A DNA stretch of 60,013 nt from Companilactobacillus hulinensis (GTDB taxonomy: Bacteria; Bacillota; Bacilli; Lactobacillales; Lactobacillaceae): the NCBI RefSeq assembly GCF_003946555.1, contig NZ_RHOO01000015.1, positions 1-60,013 on the forward strand, written 5' to 3'. The notes beneath the pieces are model-generated. The model saw only the letters and a program-made list of their open reading frames with translations. It did no database searches and had not been told where the DNA came from. This document shows positions 28,167 to 35,660 of this stretch, in pieces. The position numbers were made by a program, and so were the translations under genes. Numbering within the stretch: the stretch's first letter is position 1; every line of letters starts with the position of its first letter.

Positions 28167-29105
28167 ATGAGTAAAGATCATAAAATAACTAAATTTTTTT
28201 GTTTAGTAATGCTGTTTTAGGGGGATTCTTCTTATGGAATTCGCAAATTATATTAGCTGATACTATTAATACATCTGATAAAGTAACCTTAAGCCAAATA
28301 TCTAATTCTGATACAGATAAAAGTGGTATACAAAGTGATCAAGGAAAATCAAATAATAGTAATTATTCAATCAATAATAATACTCCATTGACTAAGAGTG
28401 TTACTACACAGAATCAGAATATAACTTTTATTGAAAAGGATAATCAGTATTATATTTATAATAACGAAAGCAAGAATTTCATATTGGCAACGCCTAGCCA
28501 AATACAAGACATTAATAATGCCAAGAATACAAACAGTATTCAAAACAATTATTTACCTGTTGATCGCCAGAATGAATTAGATAATGCAGTTAATGAAAAA
28601 CAAAATACTGTTGATGATTATCAAATCAAACATGACGATGGTTATGATAAAAATAATGGTGATATTGCACTTCATTCTGATGAAAGTAAAAACAATTATT
28701 TGAATTGGTCTGATAACACAAATTTAGTTAATAGATTACAATCAGGAGAATTGAAGGCTGGAGATGATTTGGGGAATGGCTATATTTTACATATCGTTGA
28801 TCAATTATCTAAGGTGCCAGCTTCGATAAATAATGATACTGATTATTATCAAACCATATCTAAAAAGATAAATGACCAAACTATCTATTTTTATGCTGAT
28901 AAAAATGGAACTCTTCAAAAGTGGGATGACGGTAAACAAGATTTTAGTGATGTGACAAAAGATGATCAATTATATTCAGATTATAAAAATGAAAGTTATA
29001 ATACTGAGTATCTTAATGGAGATAGTCGAATGCGCCAATAGCAGATGCAGTTGAGAATAATAAGAACTATATTATTGAGAACGGTATTGTTTATAAAATT
29101 ATTAA
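28167..29105 (+). pseudogene. secreted Asn/Asp-rich protein, frameshifted and truncated
   Basis: The ATG at 28167, after GGGGAA, opens MSKDHKITKFF and then meets a seven-T tract (28194-28200). In that frame translation stops after 17 residues. One extra T would fuse it to the long frame that follows (LFSNAVLGGFFLWNSQIILADT), giving a normal signal peptide and an export protein of about 290 residues. The long frame stops at 29041, but an adjacent frame continues with IADAVENNKNYIIENGIVYKI to about 29,105, where the satellite DNA begins. So there are two frame breaks and a lost 3' end. I do not recognise a domain; the visible part is acidic, Asn-rich and lacks an LPxTG. Confidence 0.65.
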
Positions 29106-29202
29106 TAATTGTATTGTCTTCTGCCAAACGTATTTCTTTACAATCTTTAACTTCACTAATAGTAATAAAGTTTTTACCATTAAAATATTCAAGTCGTTTT
29201 AT
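29097..29202 (-). pseudogene. truncated satellite gene without a normal start codon
   Basis: On the minus strand AAGGAGG (29217-29211) is followed eight bases later by ATA (29202), where an ATG is expected, and a protein-like frame IKRLEYFNGKNFITISEVKD continues to about 29,100. Beyond that the sequence belongs to the opposite-strand secreted-protein remnant. The gene therefore has a damaged start and a missing 3' end. I cannot name its family. Confidence 0.45.
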
Positions 29203-29248
29203 ATTATTGTCCTCCTTAATAGTATTATTGATTGTTTTATTCAAAATA

Positions 29249-29509
29249 CTGACACAACTGACACAAGACTGACACAGACCACCGCCATACTCTACCAACG
29301 CTTACGCCTAATTATGTGTCAGTGTGTCAGTTATTTTTAGAAAAACTTCCACTGTATAATTATTTCGTTTTATACTACTATTACTATCTATTATTTATTT
29401 TTTTTATTTATATTATAAAAGTTAAATAAAGTGACACATGACACAAATACTCTGTAAATGCTATTATATCAACGTTTAAACGTGTGTCAGTTATGTGTCA
29501 GTGTGTCAG
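29249..29509. other. probable replication origin of the element, iteron-type
   Basis: Ten TGACACA iterons in a symmetric pattern. Three direct (29249-29256, 29258-29265, 29269-29276) and two inverted copies (29315-29322, 29323-29330) lie left. Two direct (29432-29438, 29439-29445) and three inverted copies (29483-29490, 29494-29501, 29502-29509) lie right. Between them is about 100 bp of almost pure A/T (29331-29430). It sits directly downstream of the helicase gene. SaPI/PICI origins have this design: iterons on both sides of an AT-rich core next to rep. Confidence 0.75.
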
Positions 29510-29516
29510 TATGCTA

Positions 29517-31115
29517 TTAATCGTAGCCATCAGTAATTACACGAACACCCATAAATCTAGAAATAGCATTGGTGGTATCTGATATTCCGTAGCCATTTCG
29601 ACTTCTTTTTCTATGTATTCCGTACTTTTCTAATTTATTAGCCATCGTTTGAATACTCATTTTATCTGAATAGCCATTATTTTTTGCGTATTTTACCCAT
29701 TGATCGTGTATGTAAATAGCCTTTTCACCATTGGTATCATCCTCAGTAAGTTCAAGACAATCCTCTACAAAATTCTTAAATTTGTTATTATCGTCTTTCC
29801 ATTTGTTAGTGCTATCACGAACACTATCGGGGATAGTGAATCCGTTACGATCTAATACTTCACGAAATAACTGCATACATTTGACTGCAAAAGATGGAGC
29901 TTCCTTTTTAACTGCATTCATATCAATGTCGTTCCACCATTCGGGATGTCCGTTAGGCTCGTTTCTTGTATTAGGATTGATTGTATCAATAGTGATTAGT
30001 CTACTAGCAAAGCCGTCTGAATCATCCCTAAATTTAGGTAAGCTATTCGCTGAAAAAAGAAGTTTAGCATAATTTCTAAAATGAAAACCTTGTATACCTT
30101 TAAACTCTGCATTAATTGAATCACCACCAGTTAAATTCTTTAAAATAGCGGTATTCTCAATATAACTATCATCTATGTCTGCAACCATATTAACTTCTTT
30201 TCGAAACAATTCGGCTTTGTTAAATTTATTTTGTTTACTCCCCATTTCATTTGGTGGGATAGCTGAATTGTTATCATCTCCAATTACATTCTTTAAAACG
30301 TGGTTTATAAATGTACTTTTTCCATTACCACCAGTTCCGTGTAAGAACACGGCTTTATTGAACTTTGAATATGAATGATAAAACATATATCCTATATACT
30401 CTTGTAATGTGATAGAGGCATCTCCAAACATTTTTTTCATAAGATGGTCAGTAGCGGGACAACTATTATTTGAGGGATCAATACTGTAATTGTGATAGGT
30501 TAGTAAATAATCTTTGGAGGCATGTGGCTGTACTCTATTAGTTAGAATGTTATAAGTACCGTTTTTAAATGCTACTAATTCAGGTCGTGATGTATCAAAT
30601 GGGGATGTATTACCTAGGGATATATCAAACATCATCCTTAGAATATAAAGTCTAACTTTAATAACATTCCCATTGTCATAAATTCCCCATGCACGTAAAT
30701 CACGTGTTAATATGCTTTCAATAGTTGCCTGTGCCTCGTTTTTGCCGTATATATTCCATATACCTTTATCGGGTAAATAATTAAACCCCTCCATCATCCC
30801 TTTAGATCGTTTCATGATATGAGATTTAAGGAACTCATCTCCATAAATTACATCATCTACGTTATGTTTTAGAGTGATTTTACTTGATAATTTTTTGGTG
30901 GGCGGTGTATATGTAAACCATATGTTTAGCCATTTTGGAGTATCGTCACTAATTTGTTTATTGAATGCTTTTAACAATTCGGGATTGCTTGCCGTTATCT
31001 CATCCGGTGGAGTAGTGAAATTAATATCGTATGGAATCAATTTAGGCGACTTTTCAACTATCTTTATTTTGCTATCATCAATAGCTTTTTTAATTTCTTC
31101 GGGAATTTCTTTCAT
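29517..31115 (-). CDS. phage/plasmid primase-helicase, D5/P4 family
   Basis: A 532-residue replication helicase of the superfamily 3 D5/P4 type. Walker A is GTGGNGKST (260-268), the following NMVADIDD region is Walker B, and a C-terminal winged-helix-like segment (about 440-530) is expected to bind the origin. The iterons begin directly past its stop. Its start overlaps the prim-pol stop by four bases (ATGA), so the two are coupled. It is the Rep of the satellite module. Confidence 0.92.
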   Translation of the reverse strand: MKEIPEEIKKAIDDSKIKIVEKSPKLIPYDINFTTPPDEITASNPELLKAFNKQISDDTPKWLNIWFTYTPPTKKLSSKITLKHNVDDVIYGDEFLKSHIMKRSKGMMEGFNYLPDKGIWNIYGKNEAQATIESILTRDLRAWGIYDNGNVIKVRLYILRMMFDISLGNTSPFDTSRPELVAFKNGTYNILTNRVQPHASKDYLLTYHNYSIDPSNNSCPATDHLMKKMFGDASITLQEYIGYMFYHSYSKFNKAVFLHGTGGNGKSTFINHVLKNVIGDDNNSAIPPNEMGSKQNKFNKAELFRKEVNMVADIDDSYIENTAILKNLTGGDSINAEFKGIQGFHFRNYAKLLFSANSLPKFRDDSDGFASRLITIDTINPNTRNEPNGHPEWWNDIDMNAVKKEAPSFAVKCMQLFREVLDRNGFTIPDSVRDSTNKWKDDNNKFKNFVEDCLELTEDDTNGEKAIYIHDQWVKYAKNNGYSDKMSIQTMANKLEKYGIHRKRSRNGYGISDTTNAISRFMGVRVITDGYD

Positions 31116-31900
31116 TGTCCACCATCCTTATTTACCATACTTCTAAAAATTTTATTTACCTCGCTTTCTTCAAGTGGTTCATCTATAAAATTCTGATTAA
31201 TTACACATAACAGGTAGTAAATGTTTTCACGTTCTGCACCGCTATTAAGTAGTTTAGCTGTCATTCTTGTTAGCCAGTCGTTGCGTGTACCGTGGGTCGT
31301 ACCTGTAACTATTTCGTCTATTAGTTTGCCCGTATATTTTTTCAATCTAATGCCGTTACTATTGTTGAAATTCAATATAATGTTTTTGGATTGTATTTTA
31401 AGCTTAGATTGGTTCATTAGATTAATAATGTCAGTGCTAGGTTCATTCATTGGTAAATGATTGTCCCACGTATAAGCGGTGTTATTTCTCTCACTAGGGG
31501 CAACCATTACATAATTATTAATGTGAGCTTTTATATCTACACCATCCAATACACCTATATTTTGACTTAGGCTAATGTCTTTAGGCTTTTTATAAAAAAA
31601 TTGTTTTCCACCACTAGCCGTAGTCTGTGACAACGTTTCATTTAAGTTGATACCTTTAATAGATTTAAAGCCATCCGTACCATGTCCCGCCTCATTATCA
31701 ATATCAACAACAAAAAATTGAACTGTTCGTAATCCTATTTGTGCATAGGGATATTTATTCCAGATTGTTTTAATATCATCAGATGTTAAAGAGGGATGAT
31801 TTGCAAACTTAATAAGTGGTGTTTTGTCTTGTGATAAAGGTAAGACGTAAAACCCTTTTTCCGCATATCGTAGGGCGTATTCTAATAAGTTCTTAGTCAT
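31112..31900 (-). CDS. bifunctional DNA primase/polymerase (prim-pol)
   Basis: A 262-residue protein of the archaeo-eukaryotic primase-like prim-pol family common on satellites and phages. The YAEKGFYVLPLSQDKTPL start, the AQIGLRTVQFFVVDIDNEAG block with the catalytic Asp-x-Asp, and TASGGKQFFYKK are typical. A C-terminal helical PriCT-like segment ends the protein. I use the ATG at 31900, which follows GGGGAT; the TTG at 31915 overlaps that site. It primes replication together with the helicase. Confidence 0.9.
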   Translation of the reverse strand: MTKNLLEYALRYAEKGFYVLPLSQDKTPLIKFANHPSLTSDDIKTIWNKYPYAQIGLRTVQFFVVDIDNEAGHGTDGFKSIKGINLNETLSQTTASGGKQFFYKKPKDISLSQNIGVLDGVDIKAHINNYVMVAPSERNNTAYTWDNHLPMNEPSTDIINLMNQSKLKIQSKNIILNFNNSNGIRLKKYTGKLIDEIVTGTTHGTRNDWLTRMTAKLLNSGAERENIYYLLCVINQNFIDEPLEESEVNKIFRSMVNKDGGQ

Positions 31901-32183
31901 TGTTAACATCCCCAATGTCAGCGTGTATTGCGCCGTTAACTAGTTCTATTAATTTATCGTGATTGGCATTAGCACCTCTTAATAAGACATCACACAACGC
32001 CTGTAAGTGGGGTGTGACACGATCTAACTCGTTTACTATTTCGCTATCGGTATATTTACCACTAATATTTTTATTAGATAGGTTGTCTATGTTTTCTGCT
32101 AATAGTTCTAGTAAATTTTTACTTAGGTTGTTCATATGATAGGCAATATATTCAATGTCGTAAGGATCAACTACTTTAGTCAT
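31893..32183 (-). CDS. small satellite protein of unknown function (96 aa)
   Basis: Starts at the ATG at 32183 with GGAGG just before it; the longer reading to 32225 has no ribosome site. The protein is acidic and all-helical in appearance (NLSKNLLELLAENIDNLSNK; later HLQALCDVLLRGANANHDKL). Its end overlaps the prim-pol start by eight bases. No family recognised. Confidence 0.7.
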   Translation of the reverse strand: MTKVVDPYDIEYIAYHMNNLSKNLLELLAENIDNLSNKNISGKYTDSEIVNELDRVTPHLQALCDVLLRGANANHDKLIELVNGAIHADIGDVNND

Positions 32184-32421
32184 GTTTAATATCCTCCAAT
32201 AGATCGGATAGTTTAGCGTTAACATCGTTTATTGATAGCGATACATTCATGAGGTTATCTTGAATAGAATTTAAACCGCCTTGATCTAATAACGTGAATA
32301 TTGCCGTTACTTTACTTTCGGATGATAAACATTGTGTTGTGTCAACCATATTTATGATTAAATCAATTAATTGCTTATTCTTTAAATTACTGTTTAGTAT
32401 TTCTTGTATTTGTTCATTCAT
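32176..32421 (-). CDS. small satellite protein of unknown function (81 aa)
   Basis: A short, acidic, probably helical protein. GGGAGA precedes the ATG, and the 3' end overlaps the next gene's start by eight bases, so the run 32421 to 29517 is one coupled operon. It follows a strongly structured 118-bp leader. No family recognised. Confidence 0.68.
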   Translation of the reverse strand: MNEQIQEILNSNLKNKQLIDLIINMVDTTQCLSSESKVTAIFTLLDQGGLNSIQDNLMNVSLSINDVNAKLSDLLEDIKHD

Positions 32422-32452
32422 ATTGTTTGTAAATCTCCCTCAATGTATAATT

Positions 32453-32526
32453 AAAGGGTAAAATATAATTAATTTTCTGGATTGCTTAACTTTGGTCGGT
32501 GCAAGCAATCTATTTTTTTACCCTTT
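32453..32526. repeat. nested inverted repeats in the satellite early leader
   Basis: An outer perfect 11-bp pair (AAAGGGTAAAA at 32453-32463 with its complement at 32516-32526) encloses an inner 8-bp pair (GATTGCTT 32480-32487 with AAGCAATC 32503-32510). It lies between two early genes. Poly-T follows the inner stem on the plus strand (32513-32519), so it may act as a terminator there, or as an attenuator or protein site on the minus strand. Confidence 0.55.
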
Positions 32527-32539
32527 TTTATATTCATGC

Positions 32540-32770
32540 TTATTTGTCCAACTCTGGATTATATGGATGTTTTGCCGTCTCTACATCATAGATATGCAAT
32601 ATTTCAGCTACTCGTAAAGAATCCTTAGCCATTTTAATAGCCAATTCAGTAGCACCGTATGAGATACCATTTTCAATTACATAATCATCATTGCCTATTA
32701 CCGTGAGATATGTTTGCATATCATCCAGTAACTCCATTAATTCTTTATCTAGTTGGTTCTCTTGTTCCAT
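32540..32770 (-). CDS. small satellite protein of unknown function (76 aa)
   Basis: Uses the ATG at 32770, placed after AGGAGGTAATGAA; the upstream ATG at 32794 has no ribosome site. Acidic protein (ELMELLDDMQTYLTV; KMAKDSLRVAEIL) without recognisable domains. The satellite early operon continues on both sides. Confidence 0.68.
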   Translation of the reverse strand: MEQENQLDKELMELLDDMQTYLTVIGNDDYVIENGISYGATELAIKMAKDSLRVAEILHIYDVETAKHPYNPELDK

Positions 32771-32829
32771 TTCATTACCTCCTATTAAATCCATGTATTG
32801 CTAATAACGCCCCGATAGCTAATTATTTT

Positions 32830-33096
32830 TTAGTGTTCTAATACAAATTGACTTAATTCTTTTTTGCTATAAATAGTAATGCCACGTACGACATGATAAG
32901 GTAGCCCACTTTCTATGAAGTGATCAAAAGTGTTATTTGATACGTTTAGATATTTACATGCTTCTTTTTTACGAAAGAAGTCCTTACTGTCTATGCTTGC
33001 ATCTTTACGAGCCTGATTAATTGAATCAGTAACCAATTTATAAATGTAATCCCCTAGGGATGCTTGTTGATCGTGTGATAGTGTTATTTCTACCAT
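32830..33096 (-). CDS. excisionase/AlpA-like DNA-binding protein
   Basis: An 88-residue protein whose C-terminal half is a winged helix-turn-helix of the MerR/excisionase type: FFRKKEACKYLNVSNNTFDHF followed by the wing GLPYHVVRGITIYSKKEL. Such proteins act as Xis or as AlpA-like activators in satellites. It lies two bases after the Cro-like gene in the early operon. GGAGG precedes the start. Confidence 0.8.
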   Translation of the reverse strand: MVEITLSHDQQASLGDYIYKLVTDSINQARKDASIDSKDFFRKKEACKYLNVSNNTFDHFIESGLPYHVVRGITIYSKKELSQFVLEH

Positions 33097-33098
33097 TT

Positions 33099-33293
33099 TT
33101 ATTTATCCTCCTTAGATAGTTTAAAGTTATACAGTCTAGTGTATGTTTCATCACTAACGTTGTTTTTACGCTTGTTCAAAACGTCTGATAACGTCCAACG
33201 GTTAACCTTAGTAACTCGTGATAAGTCCTTAACGGATGTCATTCCTTTAGCCTTAACCACATCACTAACAAAATCATTCGATAGTGTTTTCAT
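33099..33293 (-). CDS. Cro-like helix-turn-helix regulator
   Basis: A 64-residue DNA-binding protein with a helix-turn-helix over most of its length (SVKDLSRVTKVNRWTLSDVL). Start preceded by AGGAGG. As the first early gene, divergent from the CI-like repressor, it occupies the Cro position of a lysogeny switch. Confidence 0.75.
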   Translation of the reverse strand: MKTLSNDFVSDVVKAKGMTSVKDLSRVTKVNRWTLSDVLNKRKNNVSDETYTRLYNFKLSKEDK

Positions 33294-33322
33294 AAATTAT
33301 TAACCTCCTTTTTATCTAGCCC

Positions 33323-33390
33323 CATTTTGGTGCTAGATGATATAAACATACTATAAAACTTTCATTTTAATTTGTCTACATTTTGGTGCT
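33323..33390. promoter_or_regulatory. divergent control region of the element: promoter and paired operators
   Basis: The 12-mer CATTTTGGTGCT occurs twice (33323-33334 and 33379-33390). The minus-strand early promoter lies between them: -35 TAGACA (33378-33373), a 17-bp spacer and -10 TATAGT (33355-33350). The second copy contains a TTGGTG (33383-33388) that can be the -35 of the rightward repressor promoter, with a 17-bp spacer to TAGTAA. The first copy is enclosed by ATCTAGC/GCTAGAT arms. This is the layout of an autoregulated CI switch. Confidence 0.65.
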
Positions 33391-33440
33391 CTTTTTTAAA
33401 AAGTGTAGTAAAATAAACAAAAAGGGGGTCGCAAGCAGTC

Positions 33441-34226
33441 ATGAATAATATAAAAAGAGCCCGAATTAACAAGGGTTACAGTCAAACAGATTTGGCTAAA
33501 AAATTAAAAATTGCTAGACAGTCAATTAGTAAATATGAAAATGGCGATCGTGAACCTAAACTAGAGATGTGGAAAAAACTAGCACAAGAATTAGGAGTAA
33601 CAGTGCCATATTTGCAAGGTATAAGAAATGACACAAAAGACGATTATATAAATGCTATTTGGAAATTGTATGTACTCGATTATTTGAATATTGCGTCTGA
33701 AATTGATACGTATATCAAAGTAACGGACGGTTTACAAAAAATTGATATAATTGATATTATGAAATTTCTAGATGAACATGCAGGACTATTTTTACCCGAA
33801 TACACTCCTGAAAGTTTTAAAAATGATATGGAACCTATAATTGATAGAATTATTAACATAGTGAAAGAATCAAGAAATTATGATGATATGGATTGGAATG
33901 CCTTTGATGATTGGGTAGGAGATTCAGAAAACCCTACTGCTGATATTATTTACAATGCCACGACAAAAGTTATTGATGATGAATTGAATGGAGATTTTAA
34001 TAGGAATTTTGAAAATGAATATAAAAATTTTATAAAAGTCTGTGAAAATTCTTTATTAATGCCACATGATTTAAAGCAAGTGATAGCTCCAAATGGTTAT
34101 TACCCACATATCAATAAAGAATATGCATTGAATGAACTAACTAAACAAATTGATGAGTATATTCAAGTTATGGAGGATACTAAGAAGAAAATTAATAATA
34201 TAGATTTGCCAAAAAATATTAATTAA
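33441..34226 (+). CDS. CI-like repressor with N-terminal XRE helix-turn-helix
   Basis: A 261-residue regulator. Residues 1-60 form an XRE DNA-binding domain (RINKGYSQTDLAKKLKIARQ, SISKYENGDREPKLEMW). The long C-terminal part is acidic and helical and has no recognisable LexA-type peptidase Ser/Lys pair, so SOS self-cleavage is not evident. In satellites such repressors are released by a helper-phage protein instead; this is an inference. AAAGGGGG precedes the ATG. Divergent from the Cro-like gene. Confidence 0.85.
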   Translation: MNNIKRARINKGYSQTDLAKKLKIARQSISKYENGDREPKLEMWKKLAQELGVTVPYLQGIRNDTKDDYINAIWKLYVLDYLNIASEIDTYIKVTDGLQKIDIIDIMKFLDEHAGLFLPEYTPESFKNDMEPIIDRIINIVKESRNYDDMDWNAFDDWVGDSENPTADIIYNATTKVIDDELNGDFNRNFENEYKNFIKVCENSLLMPHDLKQVIAPNGYYPHINKEYALNELTKQIDEYIQVMEDTKKKINNIDLPKNIN

Positions 34227-34275
34227 CTCACGTTGAAACTAAATTGCCCCGATAGCGTTTAGGAGTAAACCTATA

Positions 34276-35439
34276 ATGGATAAACGAGTTAAAAAGTATA
34301 CAAAAAAAGACGGTGCAACCGCCTATAAGTTTCAAATATATACAGGAATCAATGAACAAACTGGTAAACAACGTATGACCACCCGTCGGGGTTTCAGGAC
34401 AATTAAAGAAGCAACCATGGAATTAAAACGGTTAGAATACTTAACCACTCAAGGGATGATTGAGCAAAAGAATCCCAATGAGAATATAACTTTCAAGCAA
34501 GTGTATAAAGAATGGTTCTCTAGCTACATCAATACAGTACGTGAATCAACGTGGTATAAGCGACAAAAAATGTTTGAGAATCGTATTTTACCTAAGTTGG
34601 GCAAGTATCGTATTAGGACTATTAAAACGGTACAAATACAGCGTGCTGTGAATGGCTGGTTTAAGGAAACCACCTATAACTATAAGACGTGGTTCAATTA
34701 CACCAATGCAATATTTAAGTATGCTATTAAGCAAGGCTATATAAGCGATAATCCCGCCACCCGTGTTATCATCCCTAAGAATAAGGAATACGAGGACAAG
34801 GCACCTAATTTTTGGACTAGAGAGCAACTAAAAACATTCTTTTCCTTTATTGATCCACAAAAAAACTTAGAAAAATATATTCTTTTCCGTGTTCTAGCTT
34901 TTAGTGGTATTAGACGTGGCGAGTGTTTAGCATTGACATGGGATGATGTTAATACACAAAAAAATACCCTAAGCATCAATAAAACTCTTGCTCAAGGTAT
35001 TAAAGGTAAACTACAAATTAATAATACTAAAACTAAAAAAGGCACTAGAATCATTCCTTTAGACAATACTACCATGAAATATTTAAAACTTTGGCACATA
35101 CAGCAACGGAAAGAATATTTAATGTTAGGAGTTAATACAAATAGCAGTGAACAATTACTTTTTGCTACTAATAAGAATACCTTTAGATCTCTTAACACAC
35201 CCCGTAAATGGTTGTATGCCATTTTAAATAGAGATGATTGTAAGTTACCTAAGATAACCATCCATGGATTTAGACACACGTACGCCAGTGCATTATTTTC
35301 CGCTGGTGCAACTATTAAAGAAGCTCAAGAATTATTGGGACATGAGGACGCTCAAACCACGTTGAATATTTACACACATGTAACTCAATCTCAAAATAAA
35401 GAAGCATCTAAAAAGTTAGTAAATTACCTAGATTTCTAG
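34276..35439 (+). CDS. int: tyrosine recombinase integrase of the element
   Basis: A 387-residue phage-type integrase. Residues 1-60 form an arm-binding domain (DGATAYKFQIYTGINEQTGK; RRGFRTIKEA), 70-165 the core-binding SAM-like domain and 175-387 the catalytic domain. Catalytic residues are Arg213 (GIRRGE), His330 and Arg333 (HGFRH), His356 (LLGH) and nucleophile Tyr366 (NIYTHV). All are present, so the enzyme looks active. AGGAG precedes the ATG. It points at attR, whose core lies 87 bases beyond the stop. Confidence 0.96.
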   Translation: MDKRVKKYTKKDGATAYKFQIYTGINEQTGKQRMTTRRGFRTIKEATMELKRLEYLTTQGMIEQKNPNENITFKQVYKEWFSSYINTVRESTWYKRQKMFENRILPKLGKYRIRTIKTVQIQRAVNGWFKETTYNYKTWFNYTNAIFKYAIKQGYISDNPATRVIIPKNKEYEDKAPNFWTREQLKTFFSFIDPQKNLEKYILFRVLAFSGIRRGECLALTWDDVNTQKNTLSINKTLAQGIKGKLQINNTKTKKGTRIIPLDNTTMKYLKLWHIQQRKEYLMLGVNTNSSEQLLFATNKNTFRSLNTPRKWLYAILNRDDCKLPKITIHGFRHTYASALFSAGATIKEAQELLGHEDAQTTLNIYTHVTQSQNKEASKKLVNYLDF

Positions 35440-35464
35440 TCACTCCTAGTCATTATCCTAGTCA
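35435..35464 (+). repeat. three CTAGTCA repeats, right arm sites
   Basis: TCTAGTCA (35435-35442, overlapping the int stop), CCTAGTCA (35445-35452) and CCTAGTCA (35457-35464). They mirror the set near attL, so in the excised circle they would flank the core on both sides. Confidence 0.75.
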
Positions 35465-35525
35465 ATTTAAAAATACAGCTTATCAAAGCACTGTAAACGT
35501 TAATTTAAGGGCATTCCATAAAAAT

Positions 35526-35550
35526 TGGGTTCGATTCCCATACGGGTGAT
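35526..35550 (+). repeat. attR core: duplicated tRNA-Glu 3' end
   Basis: Identical to 14518-14542 over 25 bp; the rest of the tRNA is absent. Marks the right end of the element. Confidence 0.9.
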
Positions 35551-35578
35551 AGTTTGTGATTTATAGTAATACTAGGAA

Positions 35579-35608
35579 GTTGTAAGCCCTGCGCTTACAG
35601 CTTTTTTT
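35579..35608 (+). terminator. chromosomal terminator displaced from tRNA-Glu
   Basis: A 9-bp stem (35579-35587 with 35593-35601, one G-U pair), 5-base loop and seven T, 29 bases after attR. Before integration it would have followed the tRNA. Confidence 0.8.
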
Positions 35609-35634
35609 GTATCATTGATTTTGTGAAAAATAAA

Positions 35635-35660
35635 AAGCGACGTTAGTTTTAACGTCGCTT
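35635..35660 (-). terminator. intrinsic terminator for the CPBP protease pair
   Basis: A 10-bp perfect stem (35635-35644 with 35651-35660) followed by T-rich sequence on the minus strand; it overlaps the last codons of the small membrane protein gene. Confidence 0.82.

Larger units (their letters stand above)
14518..35550. mobile_element. integrated satellite-phage-like element carrying an exopolysaccharide locus
   Basis: About 21.0 kb between 25-bp direct repeats of the tRNA-Glu 3' end. It has an integrase beside the right repeat, three arm-type repeats inside each end, a CI/Cro-type switch, excisionase-like protein, prim-pol, D5 helicase, an iteron origin, an ArpU-like remnant and a cos-like segment; no capsid, tail, lysis or terminase genes. 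The middle 13.5 kb is an EPS locus on the opposite strand. A PICI-type satellite fits best; a gutted prophage is the alternative. The boundaries are seen directly; the classification is inferred. Confidence 0.85.

Noticed and set aside
28996-29298. Minus-strand 100-codon frame read as one gene
   Set aside because: Its start lies inside the iterons, and its last third is the complement of the plus-strand secreted-protein remnant. Only the middle part after AAGGAGG looks coding.
29249-29509. Possible CRISPR array
   Set aside because: Repeats are 7-8 bp, lie in both orientations and have no constant spacer length; they fit iterons.
14672-34256. GCCCCGATAGC-like 11-mer seen three times in the element (14672 inverted with one change, 32809, 34246)
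   Set aside because: Too short and too scattered to assign; it could be a binding site but three copies without a consistent setting are not enough.
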